The notes beneath the pieces are model-generated. The model did no database searches and was not told where the DNA came from. It was given only the letters and a program-made list of their open reading frames with translations. Positions 36,901 through 48,781 of a stretch of 64,000 nt of DNA are shown piece after piece. The DNA is taken from NCBI GenBank assembly GCA_021904315.1, contig CM038918.1, positions 14,337,349-14,401,348 on the forward strand, given 5' to 3'. Made by a program: the position numbers and the translations under genes. Position 1 is the first letter of the stretch. Each line of letters opens with the position of its first letter. Source of the DNA: Sphagnum magellanicum (taxonomy: Eukaryota > Streptophyta > Sphagnopsida > Sphagnales > Sphagnaceae).

Positions 36901-39450
36901 TTTCCTGGCATTGGTTATTTTGGCCCTGGCCAAATTTGAGCTATCTACATTAAACATGGCAATGGCAAGTTATGTTATGGAACCTTTAAAAAGTCATCTC
37001 TGCAGTATTCTATAGCTCTCCATCCTAGGGCCACATTTTACCTTTTGGCCCACTTCTGCCTGATAATACCAGTATTTTTTGTGCCCATACGAACAGTAAA
37101 CAATTGTCCTTATCTTAAAGATAGTGTAGTCCCTAGAGATCCAAGATCTGCTGCTTTGCAATTTCCATTTGCTTTTAAATTGATATTGACTGTTCAGATG
37201 TGCAATTCAAATCTTATCCCTGATACCAGAATTGTACACATCATCAAGGTATTTGCAACATGAGTACTGACTTCTTAGTTCTCAGATTCTGTAAGTGGGG
37301 AGCTTTTAAGCCCCATTTTCTTCTTTTGTCTGCTATATTCTGTTCTTTCTTCCCTATATGCCTCCTCTTTTGTTTTCAGTTTTTTCCCTCTGTGTTTCCC
37401 TTCTTTGCTGTAGGATGCTAGCCAGTATCATGGCTCAGTCTTCCCATTGCTTCCAGACTAGCAACAGAAGCTGGGTATGCAGTCTAGGCCTGTACCTGCT
37501 GCAGGGAGCTAATGAAGTCAATTGGGAAGTTTGTGATAGAAAGGTTGCAATAGAACCAAAATAAGAGTGTGAGAACATCCCCATGTCTTGATATGGGAAA
37601 AGACTGTAGATGCTGTCAGGTTCACATGAGAGTGGGAAAACATCATGTCCTGTCTGGCAGTCACTTTAAGTCCTATTTATTTTCTGTATCTTTTCTAGGT
37701 GGTCTACTTCTCATGATTGCTTGTGATTTGAGGACTTGGCTGTTGCAGATGAGTTGAACAGTGGTACTTGTCATACACTCTTGGTCCTAATTTGTTTGTT
37801 TCCCTAACATTTAGTGATTTTGATTCCTGAACAAACTAGATCACACAATGGTCATGTCAGGTTCCATATTCAGCATGATTGTTGTAACTGGCACAGAAGA
37901 AGGAAGAGTCAGGATTGTGGCCCTGGTTTCATCTCAATCTATCTTCATGTTAATTTCAAGGAGCAGTTTGAATCATTCAGCTTTGTTCCTTCACCTGCTG
38001 TAGAAAAGTTCATGCAGTTTGCTCTTGCATTTGAGGTTCAAACTTATTTTGGGAACACAGCAAGGATACAGTAGGTTGCTTGAAATTTCTGTATTTAACC
38101 TGCATGTTTATGGATCACCATTTGGGTACAGCCTCCAAATTTTGCATGCACCATTTCCCTCTTTTGCCTTCTCCTGCTCTCATAAGTTCTTTGTCTCTTT
38201 TCTGCTCTCTTTATGTCATTGGTCCTCTTATGCTTCCTCAAGATGTGAAGCACATGAAGATGTTGACCTCACTCACCACTCTGGATATACAATTGTATGT
38301 CTCCATTCCTTACTGCTCTTTCTTGGCCCTTTCACCAAAACCATTGTAGACCACTGCTATACAGACCTGTAGATGTTGCTGTTTTTGCCTCACTGCTATT
38401 TTAACGTTTATAGGTTTTGATGCATCATATTCTGTTTAGTGACAGAAGTTTTTATGAAGAATCAGATTGGTGAAGTCGTATGCATTCTTTGTCTGATTAT
38501 CTCACCATTTTGAAGGCATACCTTGAGGTACTTGGTTTTCAAGTGTAGCATCAGTAGGCATGTTCAAGTTTGAGATCAGAATTGTGGCTGTCCTTAAGAT
38601 TCCTCCTCTGCAGGGTTAGAGTTAAATTTTTCCAATGTGAGGGGATACTTTGCTAGGATAGCTTCTGAAGGTATTTGAGATCCGCAGGGTGTAAACCCTT
38701 CAGACTGCAGGGTTTACACTCTTCTGAACTCCAGTGCAAAGAGTTGGTTGATCTTTCTATCCTTTGAAATTGACTATATTATCTGGTACATAGTCAACCA
38801 GTTCTATAGTAGGGGGAGTGATGCAGTTCAAATGTCTCAAAATAGGTCTGCAGCTGAATTTGGCTTTGCTACAGGGAAGATGGCAACCTGTTCTTACTGC
38901 ACTGTATGTAAAAAATAAACCTACACATAAGATAATGAGCAGTTGGGGTGATTTTGAGCAAGTTAAGAGTCTGGGTTGATAGGAGTATGATAATACTCCT
39001 ATCAACCCAGACTCTTAACTTGCTCAAAATGGTGGTGGTGCATTGGGACACCTCAGAGTCATCCTGGAAGAGTAATGAACAGACAGTTTGAGGTAGATCT
39101 TGTTTCATTCCTTACTTTTTTCATAAGCAACCCATGGATTGTTAAGATGTGTGCAATCGGTAAACTGGTGTGCATCTGGGTTCGGGACACTGCATTGTCC
39201 TCAAGCAGGTTTTGTGTCCATGGACTCCTCACAAGCTGCAGAAGCAGCTATTCTTCAAGTGAACGGTATGTCCATCTCTGGCAAACGCATTAAAGTGGAG
39301 TTGAAGAGGGGAGAATCAGATGGCCACAGTCAGCACCAGCAACAACAGCAACAGCAACAACACTCCCAGCATCAAAATCCATCTGGTGGGGTTGGTCCTA
39401 CCAGATGGCATCATGGTCATACTGGAAATTCAGGCTACCGGCCTTACTAG
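30932..39450 (+). CDS. Fusion protein: FLX-like coiled coil, WW domain, Q/P-rich segment, RRM
   Basis: Eight exons: 30932-31503, 31783-31931, 32139-32236, 33592-33891, 34703-35513, 35858-35962, 36188-36322 and 39209-39450. All borders are GT/AG, phases agree, and the sum is 2412 bp for 803 residues plus stop. Residues ~53-240 are an FLX-family coiled coil ([39 protein letters not shown]). A WW domain spans ~335-366 (W338, Y350, W360, P363; [20 protein letters not shown]). Residues ~374-678 are rich in Gln, Pro, Met and Tyr. A single RRM spans ~679-757 (RNP2 LFVFGI, RNP1 RTYGFVSM, ending KRIKVELKR), closest in style to CELF/Bruno RRM3. The tail is Gln/His-rich. FLX proteins act in the FRIGIDA complex and FLX-LIKE 2 with FCA in 3'-end processing; a nuclear RNA-processing role is inferred. 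ATG 30932 was chosen because [11 protein letters not shown] matches FLX N-termini. Confidence 0.88.
32751..32782. repeat. Perfect hairpin, 12-bp stem, in intron 3
   Basis: CTGAAGACCTCA pairs exactly with TGAGGTCTTCAG across an 8-base loop (32763-32770). A related G-rich and CCAAATGGAG-containing stretch follows and recurs near 33110-33150 in the same intron. Confidence 0.8.
37293..37470 (+). repeat. Dispersed sequence, copy A, in intron 7
   Basis: Shares the landmarks GTGGGGAGCTTTTAA at the start and GCTAGCCAGTATCAT near the end with 43830-44040, in the same order and orientation. The middle is diverged but similarly T-rich. Likely a decayed dispersed element. Confidence 0.45.
38689..38719. 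repeat. Perfect hairpin, 11-bp stem, in intron 7
   Basis: GTGTAAACCCT (38689-38699) pairs exactly with AGGGTTTACAC (38709-38719) across a 9-base loop. Confidence 0.8.
38951..39030. repeat. Perfect 38-bp inverted repeat with a 4-base loop, in intron 7
   Basis: The arms 38951-38988 and 38993-39030 are exact reverse complements, with GATA between them. The pairing stops abruptly on both sides. The stem is transcribed as part of the last intron, 179 bases upstream of the final exon. It could be a small-RNA precursor, a fold-back insertion, or a template-switch product. Confidence 0.95.
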
Positions 39451-42400
39451 AGGCAGTTGGCATAGGCTGCTCTCTTCTGTGACCACAAACTTGTTGGCTG
39501 AGAAATATTCATGTTTCTCTTGCTTGAACTGTACTGGCATCCAACAAGGTGCAATGTATACGATCCTTGTTAGCAATACAGCAATGCAAATATCCTGGTG
39601 ATTATTTGCACTGTTTGTATCTGTGAAAGTTATGGCTTGCAGGTCTTATCTGATTTTTCTTGCCATAAATGTTTTAGTGGTGGTTTCTTACTTTTCATGG
39701 AGTGCTTTAGAGTTGATTAACAATGACCAGCTTTTTGTTGTACTTTGTAAATCACCTTTTTTGCCCTTCAGCTATTTCTGGCCTTATTTCATGAGATCAA
39801 ACTGGAAGTCCACTTCGTGAGGAGGAAGACCATTTTCTTTGGTTCCTTCCAGCTCTTTGTGGTAAACTCTAGATTCTGGAAGTACCCAAATTAGAGCTCT
39901 TGTTGAACCTTACTTGACAGTAACAGATCTCATGTGTCACAACTTGTCTAGTCATATTCTCAGATGTTTTTGTAGAAATAGCAAAGTAATGAGCTAGTAA
40001 GGAGGTTGCACCAAATTGATATCTCTCTTTCTGGTCCAGGGTTGATACATTTTTTCTTCTCCTCTTGCAATTTTGAAGCTTGAAAACCATCCATTTGCTC
40101 CTGCATGTCCACTTTATTCGATGATGATAATTATGCTACAGTACTGTATACATCTAGTCTTGCATGATGAAGGACGTCACATTGTGCCACTAAATCCTCT
40201 TGCTTCTCTCACTCACACCTCCCATGCATGTGAGAGAATGTCATGGAAACTGTGCACTAATGGTGTCATTTGATTAGAATGTGTAGAGGGCACTTAATGT
40301 GGTTCTCCTTCACTGAACCTGAAATCGATTTATCCTGTGTATGCCATTTATCCTGTTTTGTTTATTGTGCTACTCATGCATGTATCTCCTGACTTACCCA
40401 GCAGCTCCTCATATGTTATATGCTAGGAGTGCAGCACAGGTTCAGCTGTTACCAGGGACATGGTGAACTTAGTGATTTGAATCACATATGACTGGCATGT
40501 TCACAATTCCAGTAATTCATGCACAAGTGGAATATAAATGCTTGGGTAACTTTGTAGATTCTCAATTTGCTGTAGATATGTTAGTCATTGTCCAATACAA
40601 TGGAGGTTTTTCTCTTGATCTTCTCCAAAAATCAACTTGAGAGGTATTTATAAAGGATCCATATTCAGATTAGGGGGCCATATGAGTTTTTTGTGACTGC
40701 TTTAATGGTTTCGTATTTCCTATGATTGTGTGTGTCATCTTCACCTCTGTCAAACTTTCTTGAGTCTATTTTATTTTTAATTTTCACCCATTCCATCATT
40801 TTCCTCATGATAATCTTCAATTCTGTTTGGCAGCCAATATCATGGCAACTCTTCCTATTATTGCTTTGTAACATTATACTTAGTATGTTGATTGTGGTTT
40901 GTCCTCCAACCTATACCCACTGGTGGAAGCTGATAAGGGGGTTTTTGTTGAGTCATTGTGGTTAGTCTCTAGTCTCTACCATGTAAGATGCTGACCTTTT
41001 AACCTCAATATTTCTGTTCTTCAAAGAAATTTTCTTATAGCTGTCAAGAAAATGTCCGTACTCACTAGTGATGTAACTGACGTGTAGTTGAGGTCATTTG
41101 ATGCTGGAGTTTGAAAATTTGTAGAGAAGAGAAAGCTGGGCAGAAGATAATTGGATCTGAAAGAGTGTGAAGAATCAGTCTGATCATGAAATGACATCAA
41201 AGATACAGTGTGAACAAAGTGATGATCTCTTGGTTCTCAAGGGGATTTGAGGATCCAATCAAACTGTTTGATCTTATATAGTTACACTCTATTGTGGGAA
41301 GACCTGGCCACCTGGCAAAATTAGGATTAACAAAGGTGATTGAGAAGTAAGTCAAATAACCTATATGTACTAGTCATGTCAGATTCCTGGTCTTCAGTTG
41401 GACTATGAGTGAAAGGGCGACTTGCAATTTTGGACATGAAATCTTGCAGTGAACTCATATGTATGGAAACTTCCTGATGGGTAGGTCAGATTCGCCCGCC
41501 CTTACAACTGCCTGAACCTCTGTGGACATGTTTCCTTTGTTAGTTTTAGTTTGGTGGCATGGCCCAGTTATGAAAGTCCTATTCTGGTGGAGATATTCCA
41601 TTGTCTGATTTAATGCATTCACCCAATAATTAGTGTACCTTTTGGAGAGCAGTCTTGTCCTGTGTTTTCCATTCCTTTTTAGTGTAGTGTTCAAAAATTC
41701 TGTTGACATGATTGTGGAAGTCTTTGGTAGGAATTGGCAAAAACAAGCCATAAACATAGCAGGGTTTATATTTTTCAGGTAAATTGTGAGACTGTGACTA
41801 CACCAATGCGGTGTTCATAGTTTTTGTGGGATGACGTCCTTAGAGTATGGACACTTTATGCTGCAATCATGTATACATATGCATCCATAGAAGTCAAATA
41901 TGTGCCACATTGGTTGCAACTGTACTTGGATACTAACTGCAGATCATTTTGACCAGAAGCTTGTATACTGCATAAAGTTTCATGTCTCCACAACCTCGGC
42001 AATCAAGTCTTCGGTCTCATCATGGTTGTGTAGAGATGTTCCCACCTATTGATGTTGGGCCAGCCTGTGAATCCTTAAGGTGCCTTTCTTTTGACAAGTC
42101 CTTATGCATTCTGTGAACTGGAAATAAGTAGAGTACAATGACAGATTTTCTTTGTCTAAGATGTTCTGCAGAAGCAATAGTGTCTCAAGGAACAGGTATT
42201 TTATATTGATTGTGCTGACATCAGTACTCCCTCTCGCTGAATTTCATTCTGAACTACAGGTTCTTAGCAGAGACTTTTTTGGTTGCAGAGATCACTCAGT
42301 TGGCTTCAGGAAAAGGCCAAGTAGGAACCTTCCATGCGGGCAGTGGTATTTTGGGATCCATTACAAGGATTGATGCTTAACAAGAAGTTAGATCCAAGCA

Positions 42401-43529
42401 TGATTCCTGGTATGTTGCAATCTTCACCCATTGATATTTTTTGTAAGATTTTTGGTAGTAAAATTTCAAACTAATAGTAAAATTTGATACAACTACAAAT
42501 ATTTGTTAGAGCTTTCTTGCTTCATTTTTATTCTAGATTAGTAGACTTATTCTACATGGACTTCATGATAAAATGTCCAAATTATTGTGTTTTGTCTTTC
42601 CCATAGCTCTGCAATTTTCCAAGAAGGGTTATGATGTTCAGTTGTTTGTTCTGCACATGAAGATTTGTAGGATCATCAGTTACTGCATGTATCTACCCAG
42701 TCTGAATGTTCGATTGCTTTTGGTAGAAATTATTCTGAGCATTTGGACTCAACAATGTATCGGAAGTGATGTGGCACCTCAAGTCTTCTCTGCAACACAG
42801 ATTTTCTCTGGTGAGCTACTGTTTTCCACCTATCTTTTTTGATTGAGCAAGCAGGAATGCAACCAGAAGACAGGTAAAAATTTTCACTGCAGGGTTGTTT
42901 TTGTTTACTCTTATTTCAATTCCCTCATTTTTGCTGGTTGAGAGATTCTTTACACAGCTGTGGTGATCAGAACCTCTAACTACAGTACATAGTAGGGTTG
43001 AACTGCTAGTGAAGTCATTTGTTCTTACTGACTTGACAAGTGTCCATCTGTATTGAAGTCGCTGGAAGTTAGTTGGAGGGCCCAAACTAGAAGTCACTGT
43101 GGGTACCTTATTTCATGGGTGTGATGATTGTGATGATAGAACTGTGGGAATCAAGTGCTGTTTAGACCAATGCTTGGCATCATGTTTTAGCCTTTTGTAC
43201 TTATCGTTGGGGATTTTCTCAGTTGGTCTCTTGGGAGGTCTCACAGATGAGTAAAAGACTTCCTTCAACTCTCAGTGAGTCCCAGCTCAAGGTCTCAGTC
43301 TGGGGCTCTAGTTGGAGGGATAATAATTGGGAGTTCATGATGATAGACAGAAGGTAATGCTATGACCAAGCTTTTCTTGGAATAGGGTGAAAAGCAATGG
43401 TAGTTGGTTGGTTTCTAGGCTGTGGTTCATTCCAGTGTTGTGTGGGTACTTGAATTTATAAAGAACTGCTGGTCTCAGTTTTTTGAAAAGAAACAACAAA
43501 TGAGCTAGTGGTTTTCTTGCCAGTTATTT

Positions 43530-43657
43530 GATTTTTTTCAAAAAGGTTGAGAACAGTGGTTATATCCAGGACCAGGTCTTTGATTTTTTCAAAAAATTTG
43601 AGAACTGTGGTTTTATACCAGGAGCAGGTCTTGATTTTTTGAGTACTGTGGCTATGG
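43530..43657 (+). repeat. Tandem repeat, ~52-bp unit, about 2.5 copies
   Basis: Units start at 43530, 43582 and 43633, each opening GATTTTTT and carrying GAGAACxGTGG and CCAGGAxCAGGTCTT. The third is partial. Confidence 0.75.
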
Positions 43658-43829
43658 ATCCTTAGAGCTGCCATGATAGCTGCCAGGGGTCTGTTCATGT
43701 TTCTAATAACCACGCAAGATGGTTCATTCCAAATTTGCCACAGATGATTCTAGGCAAATGAAATGACAATTGTTTCAGTGGTTTCAGCCTTTGGAATCCT
43801 TACAGTTATTATTTGAAGGCCTCTTAATC

Positions 43830-44040
43830 CTGAGTGGGGAGCTTTTAAAAGCTCAATTTGCTGTCAAAACATCTTACTCTTACTGTTCTGTGTGTTGTTT
43901 CTCTCTTCTCTTCCACTTTCCTTTGGATCTTTTTCGGCTTGTTTCTTTTCTTTTGTGCCTTTCCCTCTAATCTTGGTTTTGTGGGTATCCTTCTGTCTTA
44001 TGTTTGGTTGAGCTAGCCAGTATCATAGTTGTCTTGCTGT
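43830..44040 (+). repeat. Dispersed sequence, copy B
   Basis: Partner of 37293-37470, with GTGGGGAGCTTTTAA near 43836 and GCTAGCCAGTATCAT near 44013. Confidence 0.45.
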
Positions 44041-45659
44041 TCCTTCTGGTCGTTCAAAAGGAACTCAGTACATTGGTTTAATAATGTGTCATTAATCTCC
44101 ATGCATTGTTGCAAGCTGATCAAGTCAGGGTAATACTATATGGTAGTTGATCACTAGCATACATGTTGCAGGTTAAGGTCATTGAACATTCATGAGCCAA
44201 TCACTATTGTTCAACCATTCTTCCACTTTCTTTATGACTTCTACAGACAGGTCTCCTCCTTGTTCACTGATATGTTGTCAGATTTGAAAGATAAGTATGT
44301 AAGTATGTAGAAGTTCTCAATGCTATATGGATATATTTATTTCCAGAACTTCAACAATGCCTAACAACTTTCATCAGGGCCTGTCAATTGTGTTTCTGGG
44401 CTCTAATGAATCTGTGATAGAGGAAGCAGAGTACCAAGCAGGGACTCTGGAGAGGAAAAGCTGACAACTGATTCTGGCAAAAGTTGTGCAAAGTTAGTTA
44501 TCCTGGCGACAGGACATCTGATGCAAATCAAGCACTTTTAAGTATTTTGTACCACTTTTATGACTCAAGGAATTCTAGTTCTTCTCCCTTATATTATTAT
44601 TTCCCAGTATTTTCATTGATTTTTTGGAAAGCTTGTAAACAAATATATCTCTTCAGTTCATATGATCAAGTTTTGTCAAATGCAGTAAAGTTGTTAAGAG
44701 ATTCAACCACACATTATCTTCAAATTTTCTTGATGAATTGGCAAGTTTTAGGAATTTTTTTTTTCGTTTCCCTTTGGGGATATGATGATTAAAGTCTTCT
44801 TATTGCAAGATATATCTCAACCAAGGTTTAGCCAAGACCCAATTTCATGCATGTTAAAATACATATAAGTGGGCTGTAGTTATCTTAACTAATCACACGC
44901 AGATGCCAATCCAAATACAGCAGCAATACCTACTATGGAATGCTGTTTGTGTGGGAATAATAGGCAAAGAAATATGGCAGCAAGTCTATGATTTAGTAGT
45001 TTTTCTCTGTGTTTTTTTTCTTTTACCTTGAGTGGAAATGATATCAACTGTCTAATTTGTATATTGAAGAGGTTTGCCCACAGGATTCTATTCTAAAATT
45101 ATGGGAAATCTCACCACAACTTTGTCTTCTTGGATGGTTTCCTCCCTACCTTCATCTAAGTGGGTATTGAGTTCTTAGGGTTCTAGTTCTCCAGTGCACA
45201 ATTGGGCATCATCTAAGGTTTTAGTAGCAACAAGGTAGTTTTAAAATGCAAACAATCATTGAGTCATGTAATTACATTTCAAATAATCTCAAAGCACCGA
45301 ATGAGGTAGTCATCACCGATCAAGGTACTCATCAATTTTTGTAGTTTTTATACACAACCAAAGACTGTTTTAGTGTCCATAGCCTGTGCTGTTGGGCCAA
45401 GTGTGAACTGGTTAGCCACTTAATATGCCCTTCCAAAACCACTTTTTGTAAATTTAATTGAATCTCTAATGTAGATATGTTTATTATCGAACAATATCTT
45501 ATCATTGAACACTTTCAAGTTTTCTTGTTTCAGAATCAAATTGGTATTTTTATGTCATTGGAAGTGGAAAACATAGAACTATGAATGTTCTTTGAACTTC
45601 AAAAGCAAAGGAACAAAGCAGAAAATGCAGAAAGAGAAAAAATGATATTTTGTTTCAAA

Positions 45660-46395
45660 TTTTGTCCTTAGACCCTCTTACTTCCAGCAACTAACAACTA
45701 TGTCTTGTTCATTTTTCACCCATTTTGAACAATTTCAAAGACTGCAGATGCGTTATCTTGAGATCTATAAAACTTGTTTACAGTGAAAAGACGAAAAAAA
45801 CAATAATTCAAAAAGCTTAAGCTTGAAAATCAATCCAAAGACTTATGAAAAAAATCAAAGCATAACCCTCTTCACTTTGAAAAGGCATATCTTGCTCATT
45901 TATTGTTAGATTAGAACATTTTTTACAAATTCAAATGCATCAAGTGGAGGACTACAAAATGATTTGAAGCTCTAAAAGCAATAAACCATGGACAAGAGAA
46001 TTATAATTATCCATCGTTAAATATGCAACAACAGATGTGTTTACGTTAAAAATAAAAAACCACCCCAAACTCAATATCTCTTGCACCCTTAAGTCTAGAA
46101 ATTTCCAAATCACCTTCATTAAATCCTACTCACTCAGAGAGGGCTTTCTAACAATATCAAGAATGTGCCCACATTTCTCTATAATGTTTAATTTTGATTT
46201 AAATGAATTTCTAGTGAAAAAAATGCTCAATATTCAATAACTTGTTCACTCTAAGTTGAAACATTATGAAACAAACTTGGTGCACTCGTACTCATTGAGG
46301 GCTTTCCAATGATACCAAGAGTGTGTCCTAAGGCGCCATGGTTTGCGAGATCTCAATGTGACAAACATAACAAATAAAGTATGTTCCTTTTAACA
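45660..46395 (+). repeat. Retroelement-like spacer, including dispersed repeat copy B
   Basis: 46070-46390 aligns with 4700-4990, again as two monomers 158 bp apart (landmarks near 46146 and 46304). The preceding 400 bp has the same repetitive style of short similar sentences. Probably a decayed retroelement fragment; family unknown. Confidence 0.5.
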
Positions 46396-46399
46396 CCAA

Positions 46400-47429
46400 A
46401 GAAGGTACTCAGATGATTGATTTCCTAGTTATTAGGAGACTATGTTACTATAGTTACTTTCAGCCTTGGGACAGGTTATATAGCAGGCCATTCACATAGA
46501 GGTGGTAGCCTTAGCCTTAGCCTGGGTTTTCTTTTTTGTAGCAGATTTTTTTCATGTGGTGAATGTTTTTTCAAAATAAATAAATATTCCTGTCAAGTAT
46601 TCCTTTTTTTTGAATGTCAAAAATAAAAAGATATTTCTAAAAAATTGCCATGTTTTCTACACATTTAGTAGTCAGGATATAAAAAGATTTTAATAAGTTT
46701 TTATTTTTATAACTGGTTCACATTACAAAAAGGTGGGTAAATCTCCTTGTGGATGATGGCCAGTGCAATTTTTTTCCTCAAAATATGATGACTTTTGCAT
46801 TTTTTTCCCCAAAAAAAAAGCCTTTGTCCAATTTGCACTGGGTTTTTTTTGGTCATGATAGTGCAAAAATTCAGCCAAAAGACAAACACTGGTGACGAAG
46901 AAGGACTTGTAGTGGTTTTTGTATTTTTTAAAGGAATTTTGGTTTGTAGCCAAAGTGACTATCATCTCCATAAGAAGATGCAGAAAAAATGATGATAATC
47001 CGTAAAAAGATTTAGCCAACTCTGGTTATAAATCAAATATGAAGTTTGAAATCTTTAATCATTATTCTATATTTTAGTTACACACTGAAAACCAAGTGTA
47101 AAAAATCTGGTGATTTTTCACTCACAATTCTGAAAATGGAAAACCTCCAAAATCACTATATTTTTGAATTTCTTTATTTGGTGTAATATATTTCACCAAT
47201 AAAAAAAAAGACCCTGGAAGAGCTATATACCTCATCATGCATTAAATCCAAAAGCTAGAAAAACTTGTGAAGGGTGAGCAATGACTTGTTGCATGCCACA
47301 TGTAGCCTATCTACTTATGATAAAAATAATAATAATTTATTATTATAATTAAAGGAAGAAGAAGAGGAAGAACACCATGACTTTTGAGCACCCACAAGAG
47401 TCAAGACTCCACAGCAGCATCTCCAACTC
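46400..47429. other. AT-rich spacer
   Basis: Homopolymer-rich DNA with a short run of AAT/ATT triplets near 47325-47350. No gene recognised. Confidence 0.4.
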
Positions 47430-47437
47430 CAACAGAC

Positions 47438-47825
47438 CAGTGTTGGCAGGTTATTGAGTTTTGACCCAGTTATCATCCTTGATATCAACTTTGAGTATTA
47501 ATAACCTACCTGGATGACCTAATTATCATCCAGGTAAGTTATCAATCTTTAAATGCTAAGCATGTTTATGATATAAGACAGAAACATAATAAAATTACAT
47601 ATATAATTCAAATGCCTTATATTTGCTTAATAATCAATAAGATAATTAGCAGTTATCAATTAGTTATTTGATAATCTACTTTTATGCATAACTAATGATT
47701 TGTTATTTGAAAATATTGATAACCTTAAAAAATAAATTGATATTGATATCTTAATTGGCACCCAATTTTTTGAAAAAACAACCTAATCGATGGTTATGAA
47801 AAAAACTAATAACCAACCAACACTG
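47438..47825. mobile_element. hAT-type MITE, 388 bp
   Basis: The left end CAGTGTTGGCAGGTTATT and the reverse complement of the right end, CAGTGTTGGTTGGTTATT, differ at only two bases in 18. The 8-bp flanks CAACAGAC (47430-47437) and GCACAGAC (47826-47833) match at six positions, as expected of an old hAT target duplication. No coding sequence is present. A 10-bp-stem hairpin lies inside at 47508-47535. Confidence 0.75.
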
Positions 47826-48322
47826 GCACAGACAAGAAGAGTCTAAATCTGACACTACATGCATGAAAGGGAAAACCTGTATATATGAAGACGGGGTTGG
47901 GAACCCATCACAAGAAATACAAGGCAAATAAAAGCTTGAGAACACATGTTACTTTAGAACATAACAATGAGGACATCACTAATACACTAATAAAAATAAA
48001 AGATCGTAAACAACGTCTGCCACAAATCGACCAGGACATCATTAATAAATAAATAAAATAAAATAAGATAAGAGACTGAAAACTAGTGAAAGAAATGGGG
48101 GTGGGGGTTTGTTGTTCCATTGTTCTTTTCTAAGAACTTTTGTTTGTATGTTTTTTTTTTCTTTGGGCAGAGGAGAAGAGAGAAATAAGACAACCCTGAA
48201 ATTTATACATATATATGTATATTTGGTTGAAGAGTTGTGTAATGGTTGTGGGCTTTCTTCCATGTGTTGAATGAAGAGGAGGACATATGGCTGAGACCGC
48301 CACACGCTGCAACTTTCCACAT

Positions 48323-48486
48323 GTTATTTGCTCACAAGACCTCCATTCAAGCATTGCAATTTGAAGCCCGGGATTGGAGCAGAGACTCATGTTTCCTTCC
48401 GCCTGTTATTTGCTCACAAGACCCCCCCATTCAAGCATTGCATTTGAAGCCTGGGATTGGAACAGAGATTCATGTTTCATCATCAC
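48323..48486 (+). repeat. Tandem duplication, 82-bp unit
   Basis: Units start at 48323 and 48405 with GTTATTTGCTCACAAGACC and continue through CATTCAAGCATTGCA and GGGATTGGA to TTCATGTTT-type ends. They are about 85-90% identical by eye. Confidence 0.85.
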
Positions 48487-48781
48487 TTGGGGTTGCATGC
48501 TCTTTTTTGTTGCTATTTTGCAATTTCATCATCTCTAGCCTAGCATTAACAACACCACAATGCTCTGTGGGCTTTCTCTTCTCTAGACTTTCTTCTCACT
48601 AATAATTGGGAAGTTACCAGACTCTAGATGCCTTCTAAGCAGGGGTTTTCTCAGGTTGCATATTTGTGATGTAGCGAGCTGAACTGGTTATCATCCTTAG
48701 TGCAGTTTAGCAAAAGTTGGCTATAAACAGGAGATGAAAGTAAGTAGAAAAAATTAAGATTTCTTCACATTTCGAGCTACA

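Larger units (their letters stand above)
39451..45650. other. Gene-free stretch downstream of the fusion gene
   Basis: Begins with the 3' untranslated region of the fusion gene. No protein domain was recognised in any frame over about 6 kb. Composition is more balanced than in the AT-rich element tracts and resembles the introns of the neighbouring gene. Only short local repeats are visible. Confidence 0.4.

Noticed and set aside
47320-47355. Palindrome-like AATAATAATTTATTATTAT
   Set aside because: Simple AT triplet repeat; pairing is a by-product of composition.
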